From: Corynebacterium nuruki S6-4
GTDB lineage: Bacteria > Actinomycetota > Actinomycetes > Mycobacteriales > Mycobacteriaceae
DNA length: 64,000 nt
Assembly (NCBI RefSeq): GCF_007970465.1
Contig: NZ_CP042429.1
Location: forward strand, 806,001 to 870,000
Direction of reading: 5' to 3'
This document shows positions 55,717 to 64,000 of the stretch, piece by piece (the first letter of the stretch is position 1; each line of letters begins with the position of its first letter). Under the pieces are notes generated by a model. That model had not been told where the DNA came from. It made no database searches and was given only the letters and a program-made list of their open reading frames with translations. The translations under genes were made by a program, and so were the position numbers.

Positions 55717-56838
55717 CTACTCCCCTGAACCCGCTGTGCCTACAGCGATCATCCGTTCCACGGCGAGACGCGCCTGAGCTGCGACATCCTCGTCCACATC
55801 GACCTCGTCGGCGCCGAGTGCGAGGCAGCGCAGCAGTGCCGCCGGGGTGATCATCTTCATGTAGGGGCACGAGGCCCGCTCGTTGACGGGAGCGAAGTCC
55901 ACGTCGGGTGCCACCCCCTTGAGCTGGTGGAGCATGCCGATCTCGGTGGCGACGAGGACCTTGCCCCGGCCCGCAGTCTCCGCGGCCTTCGCGGAGGTGA
56001 GCATCTCGCCGGTGGAGAGCATGTGCACCCGCGCCGGGTCGATCACCCCCTCCCCCGCCAGGTAGATCGCGGAGTTGGCGCAGCCGCACTCCGGGTGGAT
56101 GAACAGGTCGGCGTCCGGATCCTCCTCGGCGCGGCGGGCGAGCTCCGGCCCGGAGATCCCGGCGTGGACGTGGCACTCGCCGGCCCAGACGTGGATGTCA
56201 TCGCGTCCGGTCTGCCGGCGGACATGCGCCCCGAGGAACTGGTCGGGTCCGAAGAGGATCTCCCGGTCGGCGGGGAGCCCGGCGACCACGTCGACGGCGT
56301 TGGAGCTGGTGCAGCAGACGTCGGTGAGACCCTTCACCGCGGCGGTGGTGTTGATGTAGCTGACGACGAGCGCGCCGGGGTGCTCGGCCTTCCACTCGGC
56401 GAGCTCGTCGGCGGTGATGGAGTCCGCCAGGGAGCAGCCGGCGGCGGCGTCCGGGATGAGGACGGTCTTGTCCGGGGAGAGGATCTTGGCGGTCTCGGCC
56501 ATGAAGTGCACGCCGCAGAAGACGATGACGTCGGCGTCGGTCTCCGCGGCGATGCGGGACAGGGCCAGGGAATCACCGGTGTAGTCGGCGATGTCCTGGA
56601 TCTCGGGCAGTTCGTAGTTGTGGGCGAGGATGACGGCGTTGCGGGCCTTCTTGAGCCGCCGGATCTCCGCGGCCCACACGTCGTCGCCGACGACCCCCTC
56701 CCAGCGGCCGACGGGCCCCTCCGGGCCGGTGTGGCCCGGCGCGCGGTACACGTCGGCGAGCAGCGGGCTGTCGAGTTGTTCCCCGGTGGTGGGTCGGGTG
56801 GTGGGTCGGGTGGTCACCCCGGCATCAGTCACATGCAT
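55717..56838 (-). CDS. nadA: Quinolinate synthase
   Basis: Condenses iminoaspartate with dihydroxyacetone phosphate. 373 residues from the ATG at 56838. Three cluster cysteines are placed as in other NadA proteins: Cys108 (FCGVHFMAE), Cys222 (GECHVHAGI) and Cys324 (CPYMKMI); [11 protein letters not shown] and HPECGCAN are also typical. A 50-residue N-terminal extension is Pro/Thr-rich. ATG eight bases after TATGGT (leaderless). In C. glutamicum the nadA operon is regulated by NdnR; no operator was checked here. Confidence 0.95.
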   Translation of the reverse strand: MHVTDAGVTTRPTTRPTTGEQLDSPLLADVYRAPGHTGPEGPVGRWEGVVGDDVWAAEIRRLKKARNAVILAHNYELPEIQDIADYTGDSLALSRIAAETDADVIVFCGVHFMAETAKILSPDKTVLIPDAAAGCSLADSITADELAEWKAEHPGALVVSYINTTAAVKGLTDVCCTSSNAVDVVAGLPADREILFGPDQFLGAHVRRQTGRDDIHVWAGECHVHAGISGPELARRAEEDPDADLFIHPECGCANSAIYLAGEGVIDPARVHMLSTGEMLTSAKAAETAGRGKVLVATEIGMLHQLKGVAPDVDFAPVNERASCPYMKMITPAALLRCLALGADEVDVDEDVAAQARLAVERMIAVGTAGSGE

Positions 56839-56897
56839 GTCGGGTAACCATAGCCGGTTCGCCGGACAGCACCCCCGAAATGTGGAAGTATGCGCCC

Positions 56898-58085
56898 ATG
56901 GCCACACCGCGTCCCGCTCTCCGTGCCGCCGTCGCCGACCTCGACGGGCCGTTCAGCGTCCTCGACCTGGACGCCGCCCTGGCCAATGCCGGTGACCTGG
57001 TGCGGCGGGCGGGCGGGACGCCGGTCCGGCTGGCGAGCAAGTCGGTGCGCATCCGGCCGCTCATCGAACGGCTGCTGGCGGTCGACGGCATCAGCGGCGT
57101 CCTGTCCTACCACCTGGGCGAGGCCCTGTGGCTGGTCGACGAGGGCACCTGCGACGACATCCTCGTCGCCTACCCGTGCGTGGACCGGGGACTGCTCGCC
57201 CGGCTGGCCGGATCTGCACGGTACCGGGCGGCGGTGACACTCATGGTGGATTCCCCGGCGCACCTCGACTACATCGACCGGGTGCTCGGCGCCGACCACC
57301 CGGAGCTGCGGGTCTGTCTCGACGTGGACGCCTCGCTGGACCTGGGGCCACTGCACCTGGGTGCGCGCCGCTCCCCGGTCCACACTCCCGCCCAGGCTGC
57401 GACGGTGGCCCGCGAGATCACCGGACGCCCCGGCTTCCGGCTGGTGGGGATCATGGCCTACGAGGGGCAGATCGCGGGGACGACCGACAGTTCCCCGGCG
57501 GTTACCGCGATGAAGCGGATCTCCGCCCGGGAACTCGCCGGACGCCGCGGGCGGGTCGTCGCCGCCGTCGAGGAGGTGGCCGGCCCCCTGGAGTTCGTCA
57601 ACGGCGGCGGCACCGGCTCGGTCGAGTCCACCGCCGCCGAGGCCGCGGTCACCGAGATCGGCGCCGGGTCCGGGGTGCTGGGCCCCGGCCTGTTCGACCG
57701 CTACCACAGTTTCCGGCCGCAGCCGGCCGCCTGGTTCGTCCTGCCGGTGGTCCGCCGGCCCGCCGCGGACATCGTCACCGTCGCCGGCGGGGGCCGCATC
57801 GCCTCCGGGGTGCCCGGGGCCGACCGGGTGCCGGTGGTCGACTACCCGAAGGGACTGTCGTTCTCCGCGACCGAGGGTGCCGGCGAGGTGCAGACCCCGC
57901 TGCGGGGTGCGGCCGCCCGCGGGCTGGCACTCGGCGACCACGTGTGGTTCCGGCACGCCAAGGCGGGCGAACAGTTCGAGTGGGTCGACGAGGTCCTCGT
58001 CGCCGCCCGGTCCGGCCCCGACGGCACGACGACGGTCACCGGACGGTGGCCGACCTACCGCGGCGAACAGAGGAGTTTCGTATGA
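56898..58085 (+). CDS. Amino-acid deaminase/aldolase, alanine-racemase N-terminal fold
   Basis: 395 residues. PLP-dependent fold-type III enzyme of the D-threonine aldolase/amino acid deaminase group: PLP Lys in [10 protein letters not shown] (Lys48), [23 protein letters not shown] phosphate-binding loop, and the C-terminal D-Ser-dehydratase-like domain with the [15 protein letters not shown] metal motif. Divergent from nadA; stop overlaps the next gene (ATGA). Substrate unknown. The pairing with an FAD lactone oxidase is conserved in actinobacteria as far as I know. Confidence 0.8.
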   Translation: MATPRPALRAAVADLDGPFSVLDLDAALANAGDLVRRAGGTPVRLASKSVRIRPLIERLLAVDGISGVLSYHLGEALWLVDEGTCDDILVAYPCVDRGLLARLAGSARYRAAVTLMVDSPAHLDYIDRVLGADHPELRVCLDVDASLDLGPLHLGARRSPVHTPAQAATVAREITGRPGFRLVGIMAYEGQIAGTTDSSPAVTAMKRISARELAGRRGRVVAAVEEVAGPLEFVNGGGTGSVESTAAEAAVTEIGAGSGVLGPGLFDRYHSFRPQPAAWFVLPVVRRPAADIVTVAGGGRIASGVPGADRVPVVDYPKGLSFSATEGAGEVQTPLRGAAARGLALGDHVWFRHAKAGEQFEWVDEVLVAARSGPDGTTTVTGRWPTYRGEQRSFV

Positions 58086-59401
58086 CAGTCCGACCGGCCA
58101 CCTGGCACAACTGGTCGGGGGCGCAGACCGCGCACCCCGTCGACCGCCGCCAGCCCCGCACCGTCGCAGAGGTGCAGGAGACCGTCCGCCGCGCCGCGGA
58201 ACAGGGACGGCACGTCCGCACCGTCGGTGCGGGGCACTCCTTCACCCCCGCGGCGGTGACCGACGGCGTCCTGCTCAACCTCGACCACCTCAGCGGCCTC
58301 GTGCGCGTCGACCGGGCGGCGATGGAGGTCACCCTCCTCGCCGGTACCCGGCTGCACGACATCCCCGGGCTGCTCGCCCCGCACGGCCTCGCCCTGGCCA
58401 ACCAGGGCGATGTCGACCCGCAGTCGCTCGCCGGGGCGGTGAGCACCGGTACCCACGGCACCGGCACCGGTTTCACCGGGTTCGCCGGGATGGTGCGCGG
58501 CATGCAGCTGGTCACCGCCGACGGTACCGTCCGTGACGTCGGTCCCGGTGATCCGCTGTTCCGTTACGGGCGGATCGGCCTCGGCGCCTTCGGCGTGGTC
58601 ACCGCCCTGACGATGGCGGTGGTGGAGGCGTTCACCCTGCATGCGGTGGAACGCGCCGAACCGTTGGACGCCGTCCTCGGCGGCTGGCCGGACCTGTCCC
58701 GGGAGACCGACCATGTGGAGTTCTACTGGTTCCCCGGCACCGGCGTCGCCCACGTCAAACGCAACACGAGGTATCCGACAGGCGGCGCCACAGACCTGCC
58801 CGGCCCGGTCCCCCGCTGGCGCTCCCTGCTCGACGACGAACTGGTCAACAACGTCCTGTTCGGTGGGCTGTGCGCGGCGATGCACGTCGTCCCGGCACTC
58901 ACCCCGACGGTCAACCGGCTCTCCGCCGCCGCCCTGGCCCAGCGCGAGTACAGCGCCCCCGCGCACGAGGTCTTCGTCTCCCCGCGCCGGGTGCGGTTCA
59001 ACGAGATGGAGTACTCGGTGCCGCTGTCGGACGCCGCGGAGGTGCTCGGTGAGGTCCGCCGCACCCTCGACAGTTCCGGGCTGCCGGTCGGCTTCCCGCT
59101 GGAGGTCCGGGCCACCGGTGCCGACGACGTCCCGCTGTCGACCGCGCGCGGCCGGGACTCCTGCTACATCGCGGTGCACCGCTACCACCGCGACGACTAC
59201 CGGGAACTGTTCGCCGCGGTGGAGCCGGTGCTCGTCGCCGCCGGTGGACGCCCCCACTGGGGCAAGCACCACACCCTCGACCACGACGGGCTCGCCGCGG
59301 TCCACGACGAGCTGGACGCCGTCGGGCAGCTGCGGGCGGTCACCGACCCCGACGGGGTGTTCCGTAACCCCTACGTCGACCGGGTGTTCGGGCCGGCATG
59401 A
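58082..59401 (+). CDS. FAD-dependent D-arabinono-1,4-lactone/L-gulonolactone oxidase family
   Basis: 439 residues. N-terminal FAD-binding PCMH domain (about 15-180) with VGAGHSFTP, where His52 corresponds to the residue that can carry covalent FAD, and GAVSTGTHGTG. C-terminal ALO domain ends with the catalytic HWGKHHT motif (HWxK; His392). Oxidises aldonolactones; relatives include mycobacterial L-gulono-1,4-lactone dehydrogenase and yeast D-arabinono-lactone oxidase. Co-translated with the PLP enzyme (four-base overlap). Its 3' end overlaps the convergent rarD-like gene by 31 bases. Confidence 0.85.
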   Translation: MTVRPATWHNWSGAQTAHPVDRRQPRTVAEVQETVRRAAEQGRHVRTVGAGHSFTPAAVTDGVLLNLDHLSGLVRVDRAAMEVTLLAGTRLHDIPGLLAPHGLALANQGDVDPQSLAGAVSTGTHGTGTGFTGFAGMVRGMQLVTADGTVRDVGPGDPLFRYGRIGLGAFGVVTALTMAVVEAFTLHAVERAEPLDAVLGGWPDLSRETDHVEFYWFPGTGVAHVKRNTRYPTGGATDLPGPVPRWRSLLDDELVNNVLFGGLCAAMHVVPALTPTVNRLSAAALAQREYSAPAHEVFVSPRRVRFNEMEYSVPLSDAAEVLGEVRRTLDSSGLPVGFPLEVRATGADDVPLSTARGRDSCYIAVHRYHRDDYRELFAAVEPVLVAAGGRPHWGKHHTLDHDGLAAVHDELDAVGQLRAVTDPDGVFRNPYVDRVFGPA

Positions 59402-60306
59402 TCCAGCCGGGCGAGCCGGCTGCGGCGGCCCCGGTTGTGGCGCGGGCTGTTGGCCACCGTGTCGCCCGCGAAGATGACCACCGCCAGCCAGATCAGCCCG
59501 AAGCCGATCCAGCGGGCCGGTTCGATGTGTTCGTGGACGACGAAGACGGCCCACAGCATCTGCAGCACCGGGGTGAGGTACTGCAGCATGCCGAGGGTGG
59601 TCAGCGGGAGCTCGTGGGCGGCGCGGGCGAAGCACAGCAGCGGCAGGGCCGTCACGATCCCCGCCGTGGCGAGCAGCAGGACGTGGCCGGCGCCGTGACC
59701 GCCCTGGAGGGCGGTGTTCTCCCCCTGGGACTGCAGCCACGCGAGGTAGGTCAACCCGGGCGGGGCGAGCACGAGTGTCTCCGCGGCGAGCGACTGCAGC
59801 GGCGGGAGGGTGACCTTCTTCTTGAGCAGCCCGTAGAGCCCGAAGCTCAGGGCCAGCATCAGCGACAGCACCGGCGGCTGGCCCAGCGCCACGGTGAGCA
59901 CGACGACCGCCAGGACGGCGACCGTGACCGCCGTCCACTGCAGCCGACGCAGCCGCTCGTGCAGGACGAGGACGCCGAGCACCACGCTGACGAGCGGGTT
60001 GATGAAGTAACCGAGGGCGGCGTCGGCGACATGGTCGTTGTTCACCGCGTAGATGTAGAGCCCCCAGTTCACGCCGATGGCCACCGCCGCGACGGCGATC
60101 CTGGTCCACTGGGCGGCACCGACCGACCGGAGCCAGCGGAAACCGCCGCCGTGGCCCCGGCCGACGACGAGCAGCACGAGGACGACGAACACGAGGGTCC
60201 AGACGAACCGGTGCGCAAGGATCTCCATCGGCGCGGCCGGTTCCAGCAGCGGGAAGAACGCCGGGAAGAACCCCCACATGGCGTAGCAGGCGATACCCCA
60301 GATCAC
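59371..60306 (-). CDS. rarD: EamA/RarD family transporter
   Basis: 311 residues with ten predicted membrane helices. Typical RarD opening VIWGIACYAMWGFFPAFFPL, the conserved VNWGLYIYAVNNDHVADAALG and GYFINPL, and LMLALSFGLYGLLKKK at the start of the second EamA repeat. Exporter of unknown small molecule. GTG overlaps the stop of the upstream membrane protein (GTGA). Last gene of the lspA-rluD run. The C-terminus is basic. Symbol based on family only. Confidence 0.85.
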   Translation of the reverse strand: MIWGIACYAMWGFFPAFFPLLEPAAPMEILAHRFVWTLVFVVLVLLVVGRGHGGGFRWLRSVGAAQWTRIAVAAVAIGVNWGLYIYAVNNDHVADAALGYFINPLVSVVLGVLVLHERLRRLQWTAVTVAVLAVVVLTVALGQPPVLSLMLALSFGLYGLLKKKVTLPPLQSLAAETLVLAPPGLTYLAWLQSQGENTALQGGHGAGHVLLLATAGIVTALPLLCFARAAHELPLTTLGMLQYLTPVLQMLWAVFVVHEHIEPARWIGFGLIWLAVVIFAGDTVANSPRHNRGRRSRLARLDHAGPNTRST

Positions 60307-60971
60307 GGTGCGGGAGCCTCCTGGGTGGCCTCCTGCGGGGCCTCCGGCGGGGCGACGGGCCGGAAACCGATGCGTCCGAACACGGCGTCCTGCGGGGCGG
60401 CCTCCACGGCGAGCACGCCCGGGGTCTGCGCCAGCGTGGTGAGGTCGGCGGGGGTGGCGTGGACGACCACGCCGAGCACGTCGAGTGCCGGATCGTCGAC
60501 GGGGGCCCCGGCCCCGGCGGCGGCACGCTCCCGGGCGGTGGCGAAGACGTCCGCCCGCTGGTGGCCGGCCGCGGGTTCGGGCACGGCCTGCTGGGCACCG
60601 CCGGCCAGCAGGGTGGAGACCCGGATATCGGGCAGCGGCGAGAAGACGGCCGTCAGGTCGTCGACGGTCGCCGGGTGGTCCGGGGTGACCAGTGCCCAGC
60701 GGGGGGCGTCCCCGGTCACGGCGTCCAGGCTCCCCCGGGCACGGTCGACGTAGGCGGGGACCTCCTCGCCGGTCGTGATGCCGAGGGTGTCGCCGTTGAC
60801 CGCCTGCGGGCCGGAGACCCGGTCCGAGGTGGACAGGGCGATGACCACCGCGACGAGGACGACGAGGCAGGCGACGGACAGCCACATCACCCAGGCGGGG
60901 CGGCGGGTGTCCTCCCAGTCGAGTTTCCGGCGGGTGCGGCGGTCCGCCGGGATCTTCTCCGAGGCACGCAT
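60303..60971 (-). CDS. Single-pass membrane protein
   Basis: 222 residues. Basic cytoplasmic N-terminus (KIPADRRTRRKLDWEDTRRP), one membrane helix (about 26-46), then an extracytoplasmic domain of about 145 residues and a Pro/Ala/Gln-rich tail (PEAPQEATQEAPAP). No domain recognised. The ATG overlaps the rluD stop (TGATG), the stop overlaps rarD, so all four genes from lspA to rarD are coupled. Function unknown. Confidence 0.7.
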   Translation of the reverse strand: MRASEKIPADRRTRRKLDWEDTRRPAWVMWLSVACLVVLVAVVIALSTSDRVSGPQAVNGDTLGITTGEEVPAYVDRARGSLDAVTGDAPRWALVTPDHPATVDDLTAVFSPLPDIRVSTLLAGGAQQAVPEPAAGHQRADVFATARERAAAGAGAPVDDPALDVLGVVVHATPADLTTLAQTPGVLAVEAAPQDAVFGRIGFRPVAPPEAPQEATQEAPAP

Positions 60972-61918
60972 CACACCCGTTCCCCGTTCATGGCGCGGAG
61001 CCGGTCGAGGGCGGTCTGCAGGTCCGCCGGATAGGGCGACTCGATGTCCATCCACGTCCCGTTCGGGTGGGTGAAGCCGAGGTGGACGGCGTGCAGCCAC
61101 TGCCGGGACAGGCCGAGTTCCCCGGCGAGCACCGGGTCGGACCCGTACATCGGGTCACCGACACAGGGGTGGTGCAGTGCGGAGAAGTGCACCCGGATCT
61201 GGTGGGTGCGTCCGGTCTCCAGATGGACCTTGACGAGGGTGGCCTGGCGGAACGCCTCGAGGGTCTCGTAGTGGGTGACGGCACGCCGGCCGCCGTCACG
61301 GACGGCGAACTTCCAGCCGGCACCGGGGTGCCGGGCGATGGGGGCGTCGATGGTGCCGGTGGTGGGGTCCGGGTGGCCCTGGACGAGGGCGTGGTAGGTC
61401 TTGTCCACCGTGCGGTCGCGGAAGGCCCGCTTGAGCACCGTGTAGGCCCGCTCCGACGCGGCGACGACCATGACCCCGGAAGTGCCGACGTCGAGGCGGT
61501 GGACGATGCCCTTGCGCTCCGGCGGGCCGGAGGTGGAGATACGGAAGCCGGCGGCGGCGAGACCGGAGGTGACCGTGGGCCCCTCCCAGCCGATCGTCGG
61601 GTGCGCGGCGACGCCCACCGGTTTGTCGACGACGATGATGTCGCTGTCGGAGTAGAGGATGTCCATGCCCTCCACCGCCCGGGCCGGTTCATCGGCCAGG
61701 TCGCGGGGCGGGGCGGGGAGGGTGACGTCGAGCCAGGCGCCCTCGGTCAGGCGGTCGGACTTGCCGACGGGGGTGCCGTCCTGATTGATGTCCCCGGCGG
61801 CCGCCAGCTCGGCGACGACGGTGCGGGAGAGGCCGAGCAGCTTGGACAGCCCGGCATCGACCCGCATGCCGGCCAGGCCGGGCGGGACGGGCATCATCCT
61901 GGATTCCCGGTCGCTCAT
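60971..61918 (-). CDS. rluD: 23S rRNA pseudouridine synthase, RluD family
   Basis: 315 residues. N-terminal S4 domain (about 15-75, [20 protein letters not shown]) and a TruA/RluA-type catalytic domain with [15 protein letters not shown] and the catalytic Asp in [15 protein letters not shown], then [10 protein letters not shown]. Makes pseudouridines in ribosomal RNA. ATG overlaps the lspA stop (ATGA), the usual lspA-rluD pairing. Which RluA-type positions it modifies is not decided by sequence. Confidence 0.93.
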   Translation of the reverse strand: MSDRESRMMPVPPGLAGMRVDAGLSKLLGLSRTVVAELAAAGDINQDGTPVGKSDRLTEGAWLDVTLPAPPRDLADEPARAVEGMDILYSDSDIIVVDKPVGVAAHPTIGWEGPTVTSGLAAAGFRISTSGPPERKGIVHRLDVGTSGVMVVAASERAYTVLKRAFRDRTVDKTYHALVQGHPDPTTGTIDAPIARHPGAGWKFAVRDGGRRAVTHYETLEAFRQATLVKVHLETGRTHQIRVHFSALHHPCVGDPMYGSDPVLAGELGLSRQWLHAVHLGFTHPNGTWMDIESPYPADLQTALDRLRAMNGERV

Positions 61919-62499
61919 GCGCTCGCCTCCGTCGTCGTGCTGTCGGTGTGGTTGTCGGTGCCGGTGCGGTCGTCGCTGTCGTTGTGGCCGTCGTTGTCGC
62001 CGTCGTTGCGCCGGCGGGGCTCCACGAGCAGCGCGTAGACGAGGTAGACGATGACACCGGCGTTGATCGCCACATCGGCGACATTGAAGATCGCGAAATC
62101 GCCGATCGAGATGAAGTCCACGACGTGGCCGTGCAGACCGCCGGGTTCCCGGAAAATCCGGTCGACGAGGTTTCCGCCGGCGCCGCCGCCGATGAGGCCC
62201 ACCGCGGCGACGGTCCAGCCCGACCGCACCCGGAAGGCGAGGACGGCGCACAGCACGAGTGCGACGATCTGGATGACGGCGAAGACGACGGTGGCGTTCT
62301 CCCCCATCGAGAACGCCGCGCCGGAGTTGCGGATGAGGTACAGCCGGGCGAAGTCCCCGAGCACCGGGTAGGCGGTCCGGGGGTCGAGGTTCTCCACGAC
62401 GAGCCACTTGGTCAGCTGGTCGAGTGCCACGACGGCGACGATCAGCAGCAGGGCCCGGGGCCGGACGGCGGGCCGTGATGTTCGGTGCGGAGAAGTCAC
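61915..62499 (-). CDS. lspA: Lipoprotein signal peptidase (SPase II)
   Basis: 194 residues. Four membrane helices; catalytic aspartates in [13 protein letters not shown] (first) and [11 protein letters not shown] (second), with the conserved NSGAAFS and DFI signatures. Cleaves prolipoproteins after Lgt. The C-terminal 25 residues are low complexity (Asp/Thr/Asn), with a nine-base-like repeat. GTG start eight bases after TAGGAT (minus strand 62513-62508): leaderless. It matures the lipoproteins seen in this window (18.0, 43.5, 44.9, 62.6 kb). Confidence 0.95.
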   Translation of the reverse strand: MTSPHRTSRPAVRPRALLLIVAVVALDQLTKWLVVENLDPRTAYPVLGDFARLYLIRNSGAAFSMGENATVVFAVIQIVALVLCAVLAFRVRSGWTVAAVGLIGGGAGGNLVDRIFREPGGLHGHVVDFISIGDFAIFNVADVAINAGVIVYLVYALLVEPRRRNDGDNDGHNDSDDRTGTDNHTDSTTTEASA

Positions 62500-62563
62500 A
62501 ACGACCCATCCTAGACGGTGGGCCGGACCGGACGGTGTCCGCCACCTTGGTACCCTGTGCTGC

Positions 62564-63607
62564 GTGTACCGACTCATCTCCCGCGCCGCAACGGCGGTCA
62601 CGCTGGTCACCGCCCTGGCTCTGGGGCTGGGTGCCTGCTCCTCCGGCGACGACTCGTCCCCGACCTCCTCCGATGTCCCCGTCGACGGGGTGTCCGTCGA
62701 CCTCGTCGATCCCGGTGAGGGGCCCACCGAACCGCTCGTGTGGTTCAGCGACAGCGCCGAACAGAAGTCCACCTTCCGCGCCACCCAGGGCTGGGAACAG
62801 CACACCGAGGGCGGTCAGGACGCCGCCGCAGCCCCCTCCACCACCGACTCCCCCGGCAGCGCCGACAGTGCCGACGGTGACGGGGGCGACGACGGCTCCA
62901 CCGCCGCAACCACCACCGATTCCGGTTCAGGGTCCGGCACGGATCCGGCCGACGCCGCCGACATCCCCTACGACGAGGTGACGATGGCGGTGCCGCTCAC
63001 CGCATCGGCGAGCACCGACGGGGAGAACCTGAAGTCGACGGTCACCGCCGGCGTCCCCACCGGGTCGAACACGGACCTCAACGACGACATCGCCACGGCG
63101 GAGGGCTTCGTCATGTCCCAGCAGTACGGACAGGACGGCCGGATCTCCTCGCGCAGCTACACCGCCCCCGAGAAGACGACCGGCACCGCCCGGGCGAACA
63201 TCGAACCGTCCTTCACGCAGATGACCGACATCCCCCTGGTGTTCCCCACCGACCCGGTGGGCACCGGCGCCACCTGGACGGTCACCGGCCAGGTCGACGA
63301 CAACGGGACCGCGATGCAGCAGAAGGTCACCTACACGCTGACCACCCGCGACGGATCGCACGTCGAGCTGAAGATCGGTATCGAACGCACCCCCACCGTC
63401 CGTCACCTGCAGGGCACGGACCTGGACATCCTGTCGTCGTCCAGCGATTCGGGCGGCGCGCTGAGCCTGGACCTGCGGCGCCCGCTGCCGGTCTCCGGTG
63501 CGGTCGACACCGCGACGACGGTGACCTACGGCCAGCCGGATTCACCGGTCCGGGTGGTCCAGACCTACCGGTCGAAGTCGGTGTGGGAACCGGTCTCCGA
63601 CAACTGA
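62564..63607 (+). CDS. Secreted lipoprotein, function unknown
   Basis: 347 residues. Signal peptide with lipobox GLGAC (Cys25), Ser/Asp-rich linker, a second disordered Ser/Thr/Gly/Asp stretch (about 80-125), and a beta-rich domain (about 135-345) containing [19 protein letters not shown], reminiscent of the DUF6263 fold; not certain. GTG start seven bases after TACCCT (62551-62556): leaderless. Divergent from lspA, the enzyme that would mature it. Confidence 0.8.
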   Translation: MYRLISRAATAVTLVTALALGLGACSSGDDSSPTSSDVPVDGVSVDLVDPGEGPTEPLVWFSDSAEQKSTFRATQGWEQHTEGGQDAAAAPSTTDSPGSADSADGDGGDDGSTAATTTDSGSGSGTDPADAADIPYDEVTMAVPLTASASTDGENLKSTVTAGVPTGSNTDLNDDIATAEGFVMSQQYGQDGRISSRSYTAPEKTTGTARANIEPSFTQMTDIPLVFPTDPVGTGATWTVTGQVDDNGTAMQQKVTYTLTTRDGSHVELKIGIERTPTVRHLQGTDLDILSSSSDSGGALSLDLRRPLPVSGAVDTATTVTYGQPDSPVRVVQTYRSKSVWEPVSDN

Positions 63608-63612
63608 CCGGG

Positions 63613-64000
63613 TCAGGCTGCCGGAGCCTCTTCCGGAGCCGGCGCCGGGGCGTCCTCCGGGGCAGGTGCGGGGGCACCCTCGGGGGCCGGCGCGTCAGCC
63701 GGGGCCGGCGCATCCTCCGGCGCGGGGGCCGGGGCCGGGGCACCCTCGGGGGCGGGCGCGCCCTCCGGTGCGGGGGCCTTGTCGACGTCGGCGCACAGCG
63801 GCGGCACCTTGTCGGGCGCCACATTCTGGATCAGGGTGCAGGCCCAGGCGGTCGACAGCTTCCACTGGTCGCCCTCCTTGACGAACTCCACACCGTTGAC
63901 CGGCTGCGGCTCACGGTCCGGGACGATGAGGTTCATGGAGACCGAGACCGTGTCCGGCAGGACGCCGGGCAGCACCGGGTCGACGATCTGGAAGTCGGCG
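63613..64000 (-). CDS. C-terminal part of a Pro/Ala-rich envelope protein (5' end outside window)
   Basis: About 128 residues visible; the frame continues to the window edge without a start. The remaining domain (about 75 residues) contains DPVLPGVLPDTVSVSMNLI and WKLSTAWACTLIQN, a beta-rich pattern like the MTB12-type low-molecular-weight antigen domain, but this is weak. The last 50 residues are an imperfect PEGAPAP/PEDAPAP repeat, a cell-envelope-style tail. Convergent with the lipoprotein gene; five bases separate the two stops. Confidence 0.7.
   Translation of the reverse strand, partial: ADFQIVDPVLPGVLPDTVSVSMNLIVPDREPQPVNGVEFVKEGDQWKLSTAWACTLIQNVAPDKVPPLCADVDKAPAPEGAPAPEGAPAPAPAPEDAPAPADAPAPEGAPAPAPEDAPAPAPEEAPAA

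Overview
The window looks like the chromosome of a high-GC, mycolic-acid-type actinobacterium, most likely a Corynebacterium or close relative. Evidence: a FabG4/HtdX-type fatty acid pair, rpsA and polA in one neighbourhood, a glutaminase with a STAS-like tail, the mycobacterial-style his-impA-trp-lgt-pyk gene order, and about twenty genes whose start codon lies only 6-8 bases after a TANNNT -10 box (leaderless transcripts). No species can be named from sequence alone.

Layout. 1-5 kb: end of a long FabG, a MaoC/HtdX dehydratase, an MFS protein and a PTS EIIBCA permease. 5.3-10.6 kb: an internally deleted SDR gene, rpsA with its promoter and terminator, an isocitrate/isopropylmalate dehydrogenase-family enzyme, a DUF368 polyprenyl-phosphate transporter homologue and an MgtC-like protein. 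10.7-13.0 kb: one IS30-type insertion sequence with an outsized transposase. 13-16.7 kb: polA, a divergent TetR regulator and an atypical tRNA with a CAA anticodon. 16.7-23.8 kb: glutaminase, a three-gene amino-acid ABC transporter operon, a small conserved protein, a GalT/HIT-like DUF4921 protein and an M20 amidohydrolase.

23.8-40.5 kb is the core: a nearly gap-free minus-strand run hisD-hisC-hisB-MFS-hisH-hisA-impA-hisF-hisI-trpE-(membrane protein)-trpC-trpB-trpA-lgt-pyk-patatin. Most junctions are 4-8 base overlaps, so histidine and tryptophan synthesis form one supraoperon, with extra leaderless promoters in front of hisH, trpB and pyk. No trpF is present and TrpC is not fused to one, so HisA is probably the bifunctional PriA type.

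40.5-49.2 kb: a helical-repeat protein divergent from hisD, a 436-base intergenic stretch with two large inverted repeats, two lipoproteins with a small membrane protein, a second TetR overlapping a BRCT protein, a small alarmone synthetase, an S4 RNA-binding protein and a YigZ/IMPACT protein. 49.2-54.7 kb: dnaE, a 25-base inverted repeat, a repeat-decorated promoter and a stand-alone AAA-type ATPase. 54.7-64 kb: nadA-nadC, a D-threonine-aldolase-like/FAD sugar-lactone oxidase pair, the overlapping lspA-rluD-(membrane protein)-rarD-like operon, a lipoprotein and the 3' end of a Pro/Ala-rich protein.

Most of the window is core metabolism. The non-routine signals are the short tRNA, the large intergenic inverted repeats, the GTGCTATAC repeats at the ATPase promoter, the deleted SDR and the three-HTH transposase. 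I did not find a defence island, prophage, CRISPR array or biosynthetic cluster.
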